A stretch of DNA of 64,000 bases from UBA981 sp942490995. Lineage in GTDB: Bacteria; Pseudomonadota; Gammaproteobacteria; Ga0077536. Below, one piece after another: positions 1 to 9,172 of this stretch; positions within the stretch are counted from its first letter, which is position 1; each line of letters opens with the position of its first letter. Below the pieces are notes generated by a model. The model did not search any database, was not told the origin of the DNA, and saw only the letters and a list, made by a program, of their open reading frames with translations. Location of the stretch: NCBI GenBank assembly GCA_942490995.1, contig CALOBG010000036.1, positions 62,001-126,000 on the forward strand, read 5' to 3'. Position numbers and translations under genes: made by a program.

Positions 1-2638
1 GTTCACCTACACGCAGATGGTGCTGGCGGTGAACAAGAACGAGGCCCGCTACGCCACCACCGGCACACCGGCCAGGTTCTGGTCGAAGTGGAAGGAGGGC
101 GTGGCGGATGCAGAGCTGGCGCCGCTGCTGGAGCGTCCGCTGCCGGAATCGGTGAAAGCCTCGTTGTTCGATCTGGCCTTTGCCGAGCTGGGCGTGCGCG
201 AGGAGATTGCGCCCTACCTGGTGGGCCGCCAGGTGACCGAACAGGATCGGGCGCTCTACGCCTTGTGCCGCCCCGAACGCCTGCTGGATATGGCCTGGGC
301 CTTCACGGTGTTCGACGGCGGTGTGCGCAAGATCGCGCGCTACCAGCAGGTGTTTGCCGTCAGCGAGGTGCTCGCCCGGGTCAAGCAAACAGACGGCAGT
401 GGCAAACGCCGGGGCGGCATCGTCTGGCACACCCAGGGTTCGGGTAAGTCGCTGACCATGGTGATGCTGGCCCGCGCACTGGCGCTGGAGCCTGATATTC
501 GCAATCCGCGCATCGTGCTGGTGACGGACCGGGTGGATCTCGACAAGCAGCTCGGCAATACCTTCGCCGCCTGCGGACTCTCGCCCGACCGCGCCGAAAG
601 CGGCCGTCACCTGGTGGAGCTGGTGGCCGACGGCAAGGCGCACATCGTCACTACCCTGGTGCACAAGTTCGACAAGGCGCTGGCCTACAAGAAGTTCAGC
701 GATGCCTCCCCAGATATCTTCGTGCTGGTGGACGAGACCCAGCGCACCCAGTTGGGCAGCTATTCGGCGCGCATGCGGCAGATGTTCCCCAATGCCTGCT
801 ACATCGGATTCACCGGCACGCCGCTGCTGACCCGCGAGAAAAGCGACGTGGCCAGGTTCGGTGGCGTGATCCACACCTACGCCATCGACCAGGCGGTGGC
901 CGATGGCGCCATCGTGCCGCTGCTCTACGAAGGGCGCATGGTGGAACTGGAGCAGAACCAGGCGGCCATCGATATCTGGTTCGAGCGCCACACCCAGGGG
1001 CTCACCGACCAACAGAAGGCCGATCTCAAAAAGAAATACGCCCGCGCCGAGATGTTGAACAAGGCCGAGCAGGTGATCTACATGCGCGCCTTCGACATCA
1101 GCGAGCATTACCGGCAGAACTGGCAGGGCACCGGCTTCAAGGCGCAACTGGTAGCGCCCAACAAGGCCTCGGCACTGCGCTACAAGGCGTTTCTGGACGA
1201 GCTGGATACGATCACCAGTGAAGTGATCATCTCGCCACCCGATGAGCGCGAGGGTTTCGACGAGATCGACGCCGAGGAATCTACTGACGCGGTGGTGGCC
1301 TTTTGGCAACGCATGATGAAGCGCTACGGATCGGAGGACGACTACAACAAACAGATCGTCAACGCCTTCAAGTTTGGCGACGAGCCTGAGATCCTGATCG
1401 TGGTGGACAAGTTGCTGACCGGCTTCGATGCGCCGCGCAACACGGTGCTCTACCTTGCGCGCCGGCTCAAGGACCACTCCCTGCTACAAGCCATCGCGCG
1501 GGTGAACCGCCTGTATGAGGACGAATCTGGCAGCAGGGCCAAGGACTTCGGCTACGTCATCGACTACGTCGGCGTGCTGGGCGAACTCGACCAGGCGCTG
1601 ACCACCTACAGTGCACTGGAAGGTTTCGAGACGGCTGATCTCGAAGGCGCGCTGACCTCGATCCATGAAGAAACCAAGGCGTTGCCACAGCGCCATGCCG
1701 AACTGTGGGACCTGTTCAAGGCGGTGAAGAACCGCCAGGACGAGGAAGCCTTCGAACAGCTGCTGGCCGACGAGAAGTTGCGCGCCGATTTCTACGAGCG
1801 GTTATCGGCCTACGCCAAGACTTTGGCCATTGCGCTCTCCAGCGAACGCTTCATCACCGACACGCCCGAGCAGAAGCTTCGCGCCTACAAGAACGACCTG
1901 AAACGCTTCGTCAATCTCAAAGCCGCGGTGAAGCTCCGTTACGCCGAGTCGGTGGACTACCGCGATTTCGAGCCGCGTATCCAGAAGCTGCTGGACACGC
2001 ACATTTCGGCCTCCGAGGTGGTGCAGATCAACGCGCCGGTAAACATCTTTGACGAGACCGCTTTCCAGCAGGTGGTTGAGGAGCAAGGTGCGGGTGGCGA
2101 GCAGCACTTGGGCGCGAAGGCCGACATGATTGCCCACGCCACCAGGCGCGCAATCAATGAGCGGCTGGAGCAGGATCCGGCCTTCTACGAGAAGTTCTCC
2201 AGGCTGATCCAGCAGGCCATCGACGACTACCGCGCCAAGCGCCTGTCTGATCTGGATTACCTTCGACGTGTTACCGAGATCAAGGATGCTGTCGTCTCCC
2301 GCAAGGGCGATAACCTGCCGCCCGCGCTGAATGGCGACGCCGACGCGGCCGCAGTCTATGGTTTGCTGCGGCCGTTTGTTGCAAAACACCTGAGCGACGC
2401 CGAGAAGGCGGAGACCACCGCCGCCGAGGCGGCTAAGGCGGTGTGGGACATCTTTCGGCGCAACCGCAAAGTGGGCTACTGGGATGATCTCGATGCCCAG
2501 CGCCGCACGATGAACGAGATGGACGACTTTCTCTACGACGATCTCAAGGGAACACGGGGGATCGCGCTCTCGACGGACGAGATGGACGCGATCATCGAGA
2601 AGACCATGCAGCTCGCGCGCCACCGGATGGCGGACTGA
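1..2638 (+). CDS. hsdR: Type I restriction enzyme R subunit (HsdR), 5'-truncated by window edge
   Basis: This is the motor and nuclease subunit of a type I restriction system, which translocates and cuts DNA together with HsdM and HsdS. The reading frame is already open at base 2, so the N-terminal nuclease region lies outside the window. What remains is the SF2 helicase core: Walker A in HTQGSGKS about 140 residues in, the DEAD-like box VLVDETQRTQ about 100 residues later, GFTGTPL (motif III), and the motif VI region with LLTGFDAP and QAIARVNR. A helical C-terminal region of roughly 350 residues follows. The metallopeptidase gene starts 5 bp downstream, a pairing often seen at type I loci. 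hsdM and hsdS are not visible. The family assignment is firm; the activity of the full enzyme cannot be judged. Confidence 0.95.
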   Translation, partial: FTYTQMVLAVNKNEARYATTGTPARFWSKWKEGVADAELAPLLERPLPESVKASLFDLAFAELGVREEIAPYLVGRQVTEQDRALYALCRPERLLDMAWAFTVFDGGVRKIARYQQVFAVSEVLARVKQTDGSGKRRGGIVWHTQGSGKSLTMVMLARALALEPDIRNPRIVLVTDRVDLDKQLGNTFAACGLSPDRAESGRHLVELVADGKAHIVTTLVHKFDKALAYKKFSDASPDIFVLVDETQRTQLGSYSARMRQMFPNACYIGFTGTPLLTREKSDVARFGGVIHTYAIDQAVADGAIVPLLYEGRMVELEQNQAAIDIWFERHTQGLTDQQKADLKKKYARAEMLNKAEQVIYMRAFDISEHYRQNWQGTGFKAQLVAPNKASALRYKAFLDELDTITSEVIISPPDEREGFDEIDAEESTDAVVAFWQRMMKRYGSEDDYNKQIVNAFKFGDEPEILIVVDKLLTGFDAPRNTVLYLARRLKDHSLLQAIARVNRLYEDESGSRAKDFGYVIDYVGVLGELDQALTTYSALEGFETADLEGALTSIHEETKALPQRHAELWDLFKAVKNRQDEEAFEQLLADEKLRADFYERLSAYAKTLAIALSSERFITDTPEQKLRAYKNDLKRFVNLKAAVKLRYAESVDYRDFEPRIQKLLDTHISASEVVQINAPVNIFDETAFQQVVEEQGAGGEQHLGAKADMIAHATRRAINERLEQDPAFYEKFSRLIQQAIDDYRAKRLSDLDYLRRVTEIKDAVVSRKGDNLPPALNGDADAAAVYGLLRPFVAKHLSDAEKAETTAAEAAKAVWDIFRRNRKVGYWDDLDAQRRTMNEMDDFLYDDLKGTRGIALSTDEMDAIIEKTMQLARHRMAD

Positions 2639-2643
2639 AGGCA

Positions 2644-3345
2644 ATGGTCGGCACACTAATGTACGGTAGAAATACCATCCGCTACGAGATCCGCTTTCTG
2701 ACTTCGCGCCGGACGCTTGCGATCGAAGTGCATCCGGACAGCAGCGTACTGGTACGTGCGCCCGCCGGCACGCCCGAGGCGGTGATCGCCGCACGCATGC
2801 GGAAACGTGCCGCGTGGATCAGCCGGCAATTGGCGGAATTCGAGCGCTATCACCCCCGCACGCCACCCCGGCAATTCATCAATGGCGAATCGCATCTTTA
2901 TCTTGGCCGGCAATACCGCTTGAAGGTGGCCCGGCATAATTCCACTAGCGTGAAACTCGCACGCGGCCAGCTATGGGTGGGCCTGCCGGGTCACCCCAAT
3001 CCGGAACGTGTTCAGGGGGTGCTGCACCGCTGGTACCGCGACCGCGCCAGGGTCGTGTTCGGCGAGGTGCTGGATAACGAACTTCGTCATTTCAGGCAGG
3101 CGGAGTCCCCGCGCCTCGTGGTGCGCACGATGCAGTCGCGCTGGGGGAGTTTGTCCCGCGCCGGAACCATGACGTTGAATCTGAACTTGATACGCGCCCC
3201 ACGGCCGTGCATCGAGTACGTGGTGACCCACGAGCTGTGTCATATGAAGCACCGTAACCATGACGCGCGGTTCTTTAGGCTGCTTGGTCAGGTAATGCCG
3301 GATTGGGAGCGGCGTAAGCGAAGACTGGAAGCGGCGTTGTTATGA
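2644..3345 (+). CDS. YgjP-type zinc metallopeptidase (DUF45/COG1451)
   Basis: A predicted 233-residue zinc metallopeptidase of the YgjP/WLM-like family. The C-terminal half carries the zinc-binding helix HELCH at about residues 196–200 with a further His six residues on (HRNH), preceded by the family-typical SRWGS segment near residue 165. The N-terminal half is a beta-rich region without recognisable catalytic residues. There is no signal peptide, so it is probably cytoplasmic. The gene begins 5 bp after hsdR and is probably co-transcribed; this family is frequently encoded next to type I restriction genes, but its substrate there is unknown. The start at 2644 fits the operon spacing; an in-frame ATG at 2659 is an alternative. 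Confidence 0.88.
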   Translation: MVGTLMYGRNTIRYEIRFLTSRRTLAIEVHPDSSVLVRAPAGTPEAVIAARMRKRAAWISRQLAEFERYHPRTPPRQFINGESHLYLGRQYRLKVARHNSTSVKLARGQLWVGLPGHPNPERVQGVLHRWYRDRARVVFGEVLDNELRHFRQAESPRLVVRTMQSRWGSLSRAGTMTLNLNLIRAPRPCIEYVVTHELCHMKHRNHDARFFRLLGQVMPDWERRKRRLEAALL

Positions 3346-3461
3346 CTTGCGCATCAGGGTGGCGGCAGGACGGGTCCGGGTGACACTACAGAACGATAAA
3401 GAAAACAATCAGTTGAAGCCCGGCGGCTATTCTCATTGAGCGCACCAGCTCAATGCACCAG

Positions 3462-4094
3462 CTACCGCCGCGCGCGCCGGGCATTGCCGCTCGGCAGATC
3501 GTGCAGCGCCAGATGAATAGTCTGGTCGATGAAACGGTTGATGGCGCGGCGATTACGCCGCATGAAGCGCATCTGGGTGACGGTATAGGCCGAGGCCACG
3601 AACAGGCGCGCGGCATCGATGGCGTTGATTGACTTCAGCACCGCACCCTGGCGTTGGCCACGGCGAATCGAGGCCGCAACCATTTTCACCATACGTTCCT
3701 GATAGTCCAGAAACGAATCCCAGATCCCGCCTTCGTTGCGCACCGCGGTGCTCCATTCCAGCCACACCTGGGCATGCTGTGGATACTGCTCGACGGAATC
3801 GGCAAACGCGCGCACGTGCCCGAGCAGCGCCTCGTGGGCCGGGATCTGTGATTGGTGCCAGCCTTCGCCCTGCTCGATGTAGAACGCCTTGACCGCCTCG
3901 ACCACGGCGTTGACCAGCGCCGAACGGTTGGGAAAATAAGCAAAGACCGTGGCAACCGAAACACCGCACTCGCGCGCCACTTCGGCGTGAACCAGCCGGC
4001 CGAGACCGAGGCGCGCGGCGACGATGACCGCGCAGTCGAGCAGCTGTGCGTGGCGCTTTTCGGGCGCCAGGCGTTTACGCGATGAGTCAGCCAT
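3462..4094 (-). CDS. TetR-family transcriptional regulator
   Basis: A 210-residue regulator with a TetR N-terminal helix-turn-helix at about residues 15–60, containing the recognition-helix pattern GVSVATVFAYFPNRSALV. The remaining C-terminal ligand-binding region is all helical and not specific enough to name an effector. Length is normal for the family. It lies 90 bp downstream of the EthD-domain gene on the same strand, so the two may share a transcript, and it may control the neighbouring EthD/membrane protein/oxidase-subunit genes. No operator palindrome was confidently identified. Confidence 0.9.
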   Translation of the reverse strand: MADSSRKRLAPEKRHAQLLDCAVIVAARLGLGRLVHAEVARECGVSVATVFAYFPNRSALVNAVVEAVKAFYIEQGEGWHQSQIPAHEALLGHVRAFADSVEQYPQHAQVWLEWSTAVRNEGGIWDSFLDYQERMVKMVAASIRRGQRQGAVLKSINAIDAARLFVASAYTVTQMRFMRRNRRAINRFIDQTIHLALHDLPSGNARRARR

Positions 4095-4184
4095 AAGTGG
4101 ACGGACCGGTGCCGTCCGCGCGCCACTCGGACGGACGCTCTCCCCGGCCCAACTTCCTAGCTTCGCACCGGCGCCCGCACGCCA

Positions 4185-4961
4185 CTAGCGGCGATCGATA
4201 AACACCCGCTCTTTGCCGATCCACATCGCGGAACGCTTGAAGTCGATGAACTTGGCTTCGTCTTCGATCGCCAGTTCCATCGCGCGGGCGGCTTCCGGTA
4301 CGTTCGCCATCGTCATCAGATCGGCGCGGTTGAACCAGGCTTCGGCATGCCCCGCATAAGGCGGAACCTTGGTGCCGCGCGGCCCGGTCAGACCGGCTTC
4401 GAGTTCATGCGGATGGTAATGCACCTGCAGGTAACGCTGCATGCGAAAGCCGGTCGACACGCCGCGGATCAAAGGGCCATGGTTGGTACGCCAGTAAAGC
4501 TGAGCATCGTCGAGTTTCTGGCTGGTCGGCTGGCGCAGGCAGAAAAACAGTTTCACCAGCGGACTGTGTTCGGTTGCGACCATGTACTCGGTCGGGTTGA
4601 CCTGCGGGTATTCGTAGGCAAACCACAACGGTGAGTTCGGCAGGTCGATGAAGTTTTTTTCATCCTCCAGCAGTTCGTTCGCCGCGGCCTGGCCGGCCGG
4701 TGTCGTAAACGCCGCGAGGGCGTCCGGGCTCGTCCACCACAGCTCGGCCACGCCGTCGTACTCCGGCTCCATGCCGCCGCGCGCCTCGGCGAGGGCGTCG
4801 TTGATCGGATCGTCGAGGGTGTGCAGCTGGATGTAACGGTGGATGGCGAGGGTTGTCGAGTGCCTGGCCACCAACGGACCATGCACATCGCGCCAGTACT
4901 GCTGAAAATCCGCGCGGGACATACCGGCTTTGCGGCGCAACGGGTATTCAATACGGATCAT
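4185..4961 (-). CDS. EthD domain-containing protein
   Basis: A 258-residue protein built from two ferredoxin-like dimeric alpha/beta barrel halves. The first half has the EthD signature around residues 8–40 (AGMSRADFQQYWRDVHGPLV). The second has a matching module beginning near residue 130, with YWRTNHGPLI. EthD-type proteins accompany degradative oxidation pathways and some act on cyclic or aromatic substrates, but this family does not predict a reaction here. The start at 4961 is chosen because a strong AGGAGA Shine–Dalgarno precedes it and the EthD fold begins at once; an upstream in-frame start would add 45 unrelated residues. It is divergent from the membrane protein at 5167 and followed by the TetR gene. 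Confidence 0.85.
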   Translation of the reverse strand: MIRIEYPLRRKAGMSRADFQQYWRDVHGPLVARHSTTLAIHRYIQLHTLDDPINDALAEARGGMEPEYDGVAELWWTSPDALAAFTTPAGQAAANELLEDEKNFIDLPNSPLWFAYEYPQVNPTEYMVATEHSPLVKLFFCLRQPTSQKLDDAQLYWRTNHGPLIRGVSTGFRMQRYLQVHYHPHELEAGLTGPRGTKVPPYAGHAEAWFNRADLMTMANVPEAARAMELAIEDEAKFIDFKRSAMWIGKERVFIDRR

Positions 4962-5166
4962 GAAGGTCTCCTCCTGTCGGTGACGTGAATGGTCTGCGGG
5001 TCGGCCCCGACTATCGAATATACACCCAGCATCGAGCCAGATCCCGCGCACCGCATCGCTGTCGCGGCCCGATACAGGTGTGGACGGTCCGCGCATTTTG
5101 CCCTACCGTGCGCTGAACCGCGGCCGCGGGCGCAACCAACAAGCTACGTGCAGGGAACCAACTCAC

Positions 5167-5859
5167 ATGAACGCCAAGACCCAGATTTTCTGCGCCGGGT
5201 GCGGGATCGCCTTCGTGATCCTGTTAACGATAGGCTGGTGGGTCATCGCCGGCTTCATCCCGGCGCCATCACCGGCACTTGGCGCCAATGAGATCGCGGA
5301 AATTTATCGCTCCAACACCGGCATGATCCGCTTCGGCGCGATGCTGTCCATGACCAGCATGGCACTCACCATCCCGTTTATCGCCGTCATCGCAATCCAG
5401 ATGCGGCGTACCGAGGGGGAGTTTCCGGTCCTGACTTACACCCAGCTGGTGGCCGGCGCGGCGACGCTGATGCCGCTGCTGCTGCCGACCCTGATCTGGA
5501 ATATCGCCGCGTTCAGACCGGAACGAGATCCGCAGCTGACCCTGTTGCTGAACGATTTCGCCTGGATCATTTTTATCATGACGTTTTCGCCATTTTTTGT
5601 TCAACTGGCATCGATCGGCATGGCGATCGTATCCGACCGCCACGAGAAGCCGGTCTTCGCGCGCTGGATTGGTTATTTCAATTTGTGGGTGGCAATCCTG
5701 TTCATCCCCGGCGCGCTGATCACTTTCTTCAAAACCGGACCGTTCGCCTGGAACGGATTGCTCGCGTTCTGGATGCCGCTGACGGTTTTTTTCGGCTGGT
5801 ACCTGGTGATGTTCTTCGCCTTGCTCAAGGCTATACGCCAACCGTCGACCTCGCATTAG
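5167..5859 (+). CDS. Uncharacterised multi-pass membrane protein
   Basis: A 230-residue protein with about six hydrophobic segments: residues 8–30 (FVILLTIGWWVIAGFI), 55–78, 95–115, 135–160, 175–198 and 205–225. No catalytic motif was recognised and I cannot assign a function. The start at 5167 has a short AGGGA upstream and places the first membrane segment at the N-terminus; longer in-frame starts add a charged, non-conserved leader. It precedes the COX3-like gene by 45 bp and is divergent from the EthD gene, so it probably belongs to the same small regulon. The sequence shows membrane topology only. Confidence 0.75.
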   Translation: MNAKTQIFCAGCGIAFVILLTIGWWVIAGFIPAPSPALGANEIAEIYRSNTGMIRFGAMLSMTSMALTIPFIAVIAIQMRRTEGEFPVLTYTQLVAGAATLMPLLLPTLIWNIAAFRPERDPQLTLLLNDFAWIIFIMTFSPFFVQLASIGMAIVSDRHEKPVFARWIGYFNLWVAILFIPGALITFFKTGPFAWNGLLAFWMPLTVFFGWYLVMFFALLKAIRQPSTSH

Positions 5860-5904
5860 CCGCACTGTGATGTTTTCGCTCCGCCCCACAGGCAGCTGTT
5901 CGGC

Positions 5905-6495
5905 ATGTCTGAGATAAACGCGCACCGCGCACCACGCACCGCACACGCGGTGCCTGGCGAAGTCGGGGTATGGGTGTTTGTCCTGGGCGATATGCTGGTG
6001 TTCGGCTTGTTTTTCAGTGTTTTCGTTTATTACCGCGGTCTCGACCTCGAAATCTTTCGCGCCTCACGCGCGACCCTGAACGAAAACTACGGCGCCTTGA
6101 ATACGCTGCTGTTGCTGCTCAGCTCATGGTTTGTGATCCTGGCGGTGCTCGACCTGCGCAAACGTGCCGGCACCCTCGCCCCACGGCTGTTTCTGCTCGC
6201 GTTTACCTGCGGCGCCGGATTCTCACTAGTCAAGTTCGTCGAGTATCGAGAAAAATTCGTTGCCGGTATCGGTATCATGACGAACGACTTCTACATGTAT
6301 TACTACATCTTTACCGGGCTGCATTTCGTACATGTCGTGATTGGTATGGGGGTGCTGGTTTTCCTCTGGCACCTGGCGCGCGCCGGCGTTTCGAGCGATG
6401 GCGAAATGCGCATGGTCGAAAGTGGCGCCATTTACTGGCACATGGTCGATCTGCTGTGGATAGTCCTGTTTCCCCTGCTTTACCTGCTGACGTGA
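5905..6495 (+). CDS. Cytochrome c oxidase subunit III-type protein (NorE-like)
   Basis: A 196-residue integral membrane protein of the heme-copper oxidase subunit III family, in the short five-helix form typical of NorE. The signature GEVGVWVFVLGDMLVFGLFF lies at residues 23–42, and later segments include YYIFTGLHFVHVVIGMGVL (about 137–155) and a C-terminal WHMVDLLWIVLFPLLY. Subunit III is non-catalytic and supports proton uptake and stability of the oxidase core. Its TGA overlaps a GTG start of the next gene as GTGA, implying translational coupling. No subunit I or II gene lies nearby, so its partner is unknown. Confidence 0.85.
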   Translation: MSEINAHRAPRTAHAVPGEVGVWVFVLGDMLVFGLFFSVFVYYRGLDLEIFRASRATLNENYGALNTLLLLLSSWFVILAVLDLRKRAGTLAPRLFLLAFTCGAGFSLVKFVEYREKFVAGIGIMTNDFYMYYYIFTGLHFVHVVIGMGVLVFLWHLARAGVSSDGEMRMVESGAIYWHMVDLLWIVLFPLLYLLT

Positions 6496-6779
6496 ACGAG
6501 CCGCTGATGCCCCTGCTGCTGAACCGCGCCAGCCTGGTGTGGCTGGTGCTGGTTGCGGCCACCGCGTTCTCGTGGTGGATGGGCTCGAGCGCCGGCGCCG
6601 GCGCCGATCACCGTTACGTCGCGACCGCCCTGATCATTGTCGCGTGCATAAAATGCCGCCTGGTGATCCGCCACTTTATGGAGGTGCAGCACGCGGGCCG
6701 GATACTGAAGGCGATTACCGATGTGTGGGCGCTGGCCGTGGCCGGCGCGATCCTGGCCCTGTACTGGAACGCGAGCTGA
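6492..6779 (+). CDS. Cytochrome c oxidase subunit IV-type membrane protein (NorF-like)
   Basis: A small 95-residue protein (90 if the ATG at 6507 is used) with three predicted transmembrane helices. It matches prokaryotic cytochrome c oxidase subunit IV/NorF by the central motif CRLVIRHFMEVQHA, flanked by hydrophobic segments. It directly follows and overlaps the subunit III-like gene by 4 bp (GTGA), the arrangement seen for norE–norF and coxC–coxD. NorF is an accessory protein of nitric oxide reductase in denitrifiers, but no norB or norC is present here, so the physiological oxidase is undetermined. Confidence 0.78.
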   Translation: MNEPLMPLLLNRASLVWLVLVAATAFSWWMGSSAGAGADHRYVATALIIVACIKCRLVIRHFMEVQHAGRILKAITDVWALAVAGAILALYWNAS

Positions 6780-6820
6780 GCCGTGATCTGGAATGCAACT
6801 CGAACAAGCAAGGAAATCCC

Positions 6821-7516
6821 ATGAGCGACGAACTTTTCCCGCTGGACCTGGCCAGCGTAGACCATGTCCTGACCACCACGCGCAGCGTGCGCCTGCGTCT
6901 CGATCTGGACCGCGAAGTGCCGCGCGCACTGATCGAACAGGCGCTCGAAATCGCGCTGCAGGCACCGACCGGCGCCAACACCCAGACCTGGCGTTTCGTG
7001 GTCGTTACTGATCCGGATCTCAAGGCCGGGATCGCTGACTGCTACCGTAAAGGTGCAGAGCGTTATATCGCTGACGAAACCGCGATGTCGCGCACCGGGG
7101 TGAGCGCGAATCGCGAATTCGACGCCGACGATCTGCGCCACCAGCAGAAGGCCGGCGTCATGAATTCATCGATGCACCTGTTGGAAAACATGCAGCGCGT
7201 GCCGGCCCTGATCATTCCCTGCATCGAAAGCCGCTTCGAAAACGAAAACGTGTTTACCCAGGCTTCGATGTACGGCTCGATATTGCCGGCGACGTGGTCA
7301 CTGATGCTGGCGCTGCGGGCACGGCGGGTGGCCTCGGCATGGACGTCGCTGCACCTGCTATACGAACGCGAAGTCGCCGACCTGCTGGGCATGCCCGCCG
7401 AGGTCACGCAGGCCGCACTGCTGCCGGTGGCATGGCTGAAAGGCGGCGAACTGAAGCCGGCCAGAAGATTGCCCCTGGCCGAGGTCGGTTACTGGAATCG
7501 CTGGGGCGAGTGGTAG
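6821..7516 (+). CDS. Nitroreductase family protein
   Basis: A 231-residue FMN-dependent nitroreductase-family oxidoreductase. The N-terminal FMN-binding signature is visible as TRSVRLRLD near residue 20 and EIALQAPTGANTQTWRFVVV at residues 43–62, with the C-terminal domain containing SWTSLHLLYER-like and LPVAWLKGG segments. The family uses NAD(P)H and FMN to reduce nitro groups, quinones, enones or iodotyrosines; the substrate cannot be read here. The start at 6821 has AAGGAA upstream. It lies 41 bp after the subunit IV-like gene and converges with the cupin gene with only 16 bp between stop codons. Confidence 0.88.
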   Translation: MSDELFPLDLASVDHVLTTTRSVRLRLDLDREVPRALIEQALEIALQAPTGANTQTWRFVVVTDPDLKAGIADCYRKGAERYIADETAMSRTGVSANREFDADDLRHQQKAGVMNSSMHLLENMQRVPALIIPCIESRFENENVFTQASMYGSILPATWSLMLALRARRVASAWTSLHLLYEREVADLLGMPAEVTQAALLPVAWLKGGELKPARRLPLAEVGYWNRWGEW

Positions 7517-7532
7517 CCCGCCGCCGGGATTT

Positions 7533-7961
7533 TCAGCTCAGCAGGCGGGCGAAATCCGAGACCCGGAATTCGCTGCACACGGCGCCGGCGTCATCAAAAA
7601 ATTCGACCAGCAGATCGCCATCACCGCGCTGACTGGCGAATACCGTCACCCCATCGGGCCCGGACTCTTCGATATGTTCATCCTTGTCCGGTTGATAACA
7701 GAAGTCGCCCGCGGCGAAGGTACAGCCGGTGGTATGGTTGATGACGCTGCCGTCGATCACGTAGATGTAGCTTTCGCTGTGATGACGATGGCGTCCGGCG
7801 TTGTGCCCGGCGCCGGTACGCGCGAGATATTCGACCGAGTGGCGCTCGCTGTCGACCGCAAGTACCTTGATTTGAATACCGGGCCCGCATTCGCACCAGT
7901 CGGCCTGGCTGGCGGCCTGCGAAATCACATTAACCCGCGGTTCTTTCATGACTGCTGACAT
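7533..7961 (-). CDS. Cupin-domain protein
   Basis: A 142-residue single-domain cupin. The first cupin motif is seen in GRHRHHSESYIYVIDG (about residues 54–69), supplying metal-binding His residues and the following Glu. The second is weaker, around FCYQPDKDEHIEESGPDG, with one His. The protein probably binds a divalent metal and may be a small dioxygenase or sugar/acid-binding protein. The start is set at 7961 because a consensus AAAGGAGG lies eight bases upstream; longer frames run into the neighbouring promoter region. It is divergent from the EamA transporter gene. Confidence 0.82.
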   Translation of the reverse strand: MSAVMKEPRVNVISQAASQADWCECGPGIQIKVLAVDSERHSVEYLARTGAGHNAGRHRHHSESYIYVIDGSVINHTTGCTFAAGDFCYQPDKDEHIEESGPDGVTVFASQRGDGDLLVEFFDDAGAVCSEFRVSDFARLLS

Positions 7962-8053
7962 CGGTAACCTCCTTTGTACAGGGCCACTCGAGTATAGCCC
8001 AGGCGCGTGCGTGCGGACTGTCCCGCGCCCAACCTGACCGGGAGTATCGCGAA

Positions 8054-8950
8054 GTGTCGCTACAAAGTCGTCCACTGCTGGCGTTGCTGGTGATGTCACT
8101 GCTGTGGGGATACGGCTGGACGGCACTGAAAATCGGACTGCTGGACGCGCCCCCGTTCGTATTCACCGCGCTGCGCATGAGCTTGAGCGCGATATGCCTG
8201 CTGCTGTTACTACCGCTGACGGGGCGATCGCTGCGACCGCAACGGATCCTCGAACTGCTGGCCCTGGGTCTGGTACAGACTGCATTGTTGTTCACGCTTT
8301 CGACCTGGGCGGTCAACGAAGGCACGCCAGGGCGGGTCGCTTTTCTGGTTTACACGATGCCGTTTTTCACCCTCGTGCTGGCCTGGCCGCTGCTCGGCGA
8401 ACGTATACGTGGCTTGCAGTGGCTGGCGGTGGCGCTCGCGGCGGCCGGGATCGCCGCCATCATTCAACCCTGGCATCTGCACGGCAGCATCGGCGGCAAC
8501 GCCCTCGCCGTCGGCGCCGGTATCGCCTGGGCACTGGGCGCGATCATGGTCAAACGCCTGCAGAGCCGCGCGCCGATGGATCTGCTGTCGATGACCGCCT
8601 GGCAGATGTTGTTCGGCTCGGTGCCGTTGTTGGCATTAGCTGCCACGGTCCCGGAAACACCGATCATATGGACAGTGCGATTCGTTGCCGTGCTGGCGCT
8701 GATCTCGGTCGTGATCACCGCGCTCGGCTGGATGTTGTGGGTCTATGCCCTCGACCGTCTCGAGGCCGGTACCGCCAGCCTGGCAACCCTGGCGGCGCCG
8801 GTCATCGCGATCCTGAGCTCGGCCTATCATTTCGGCGAGCGACCGGACGGCTACGAACTGGCCGGCATGGGATTGATCGCGGGCGCGCTGCTGGTTCTCA
8901 GCGTCAACGTCATGCGCCGGTACCGACACGCTGCGGCGTCGCTGCGCTGA
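8054..8950 (+). CDS. DMT-superfamily (EamA) transporter
   Basis: A 298-residue inner-membrane protein with ten hydrophobic helices in two EamA repeats (about residues 5–135 and 150–285). The N-terminal LLWGYGWTALKIGL and the LVYTMPFFTLVLAWPLLGE segment at the end of the first repeat are typical of drug/metabolite exporters. Substrate cannot be predicted; amino-acid or metabolite efflux is common in the family. The start is a GTG at 8054 preceded by GGGAG. It stands alone on the plus strand, divergent from the cupin gene. Confidence 0.88.
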   Translation: MSLQSRPLLALLVMSLLWGYGWTALKIGLLDAPPFVFTALRMSLSAICLLLLLPLTGRSLRPQRILELLALGLVQTALLFTLSTWAVNEGTPGRVAFLVYTMPFFTLVLAWPLLGERIRGLQWLAVALAAAGIAAIIQPWHLHGSIGGNALAVGAGIAWALGAIMVKRLQSRAPMDLLSMTAWQMLFGSVPLLALAATVPETPIIWTVRFVAVLALISVVITALGWMLWVYALDRLEAGTASLATLAAPVIAILSSAYHFGERPDGYELAGMGLIAGALLVLSVNVMRRYRHAAASLR

Positions 8951-9172
8951 CCGGGAGCTCGATCGAAAACGATGCACTACAGATCTGCTATCATGCGCGC
9001 ACCGGATAGACCCCCTGCGGCGCGGAACTGCAACGGCGCCGCACGGTCTTAACCTGCCAGGACGGCCACGGCGCCAGCCCTTCCTCCCGCACAACGGTCG
9101 CGTACCCGCCTTGATATCGGCGGCACGCCCGACTCCGGATGCGCGCTTTGTTTCATCGCTAAGGATTATTTA

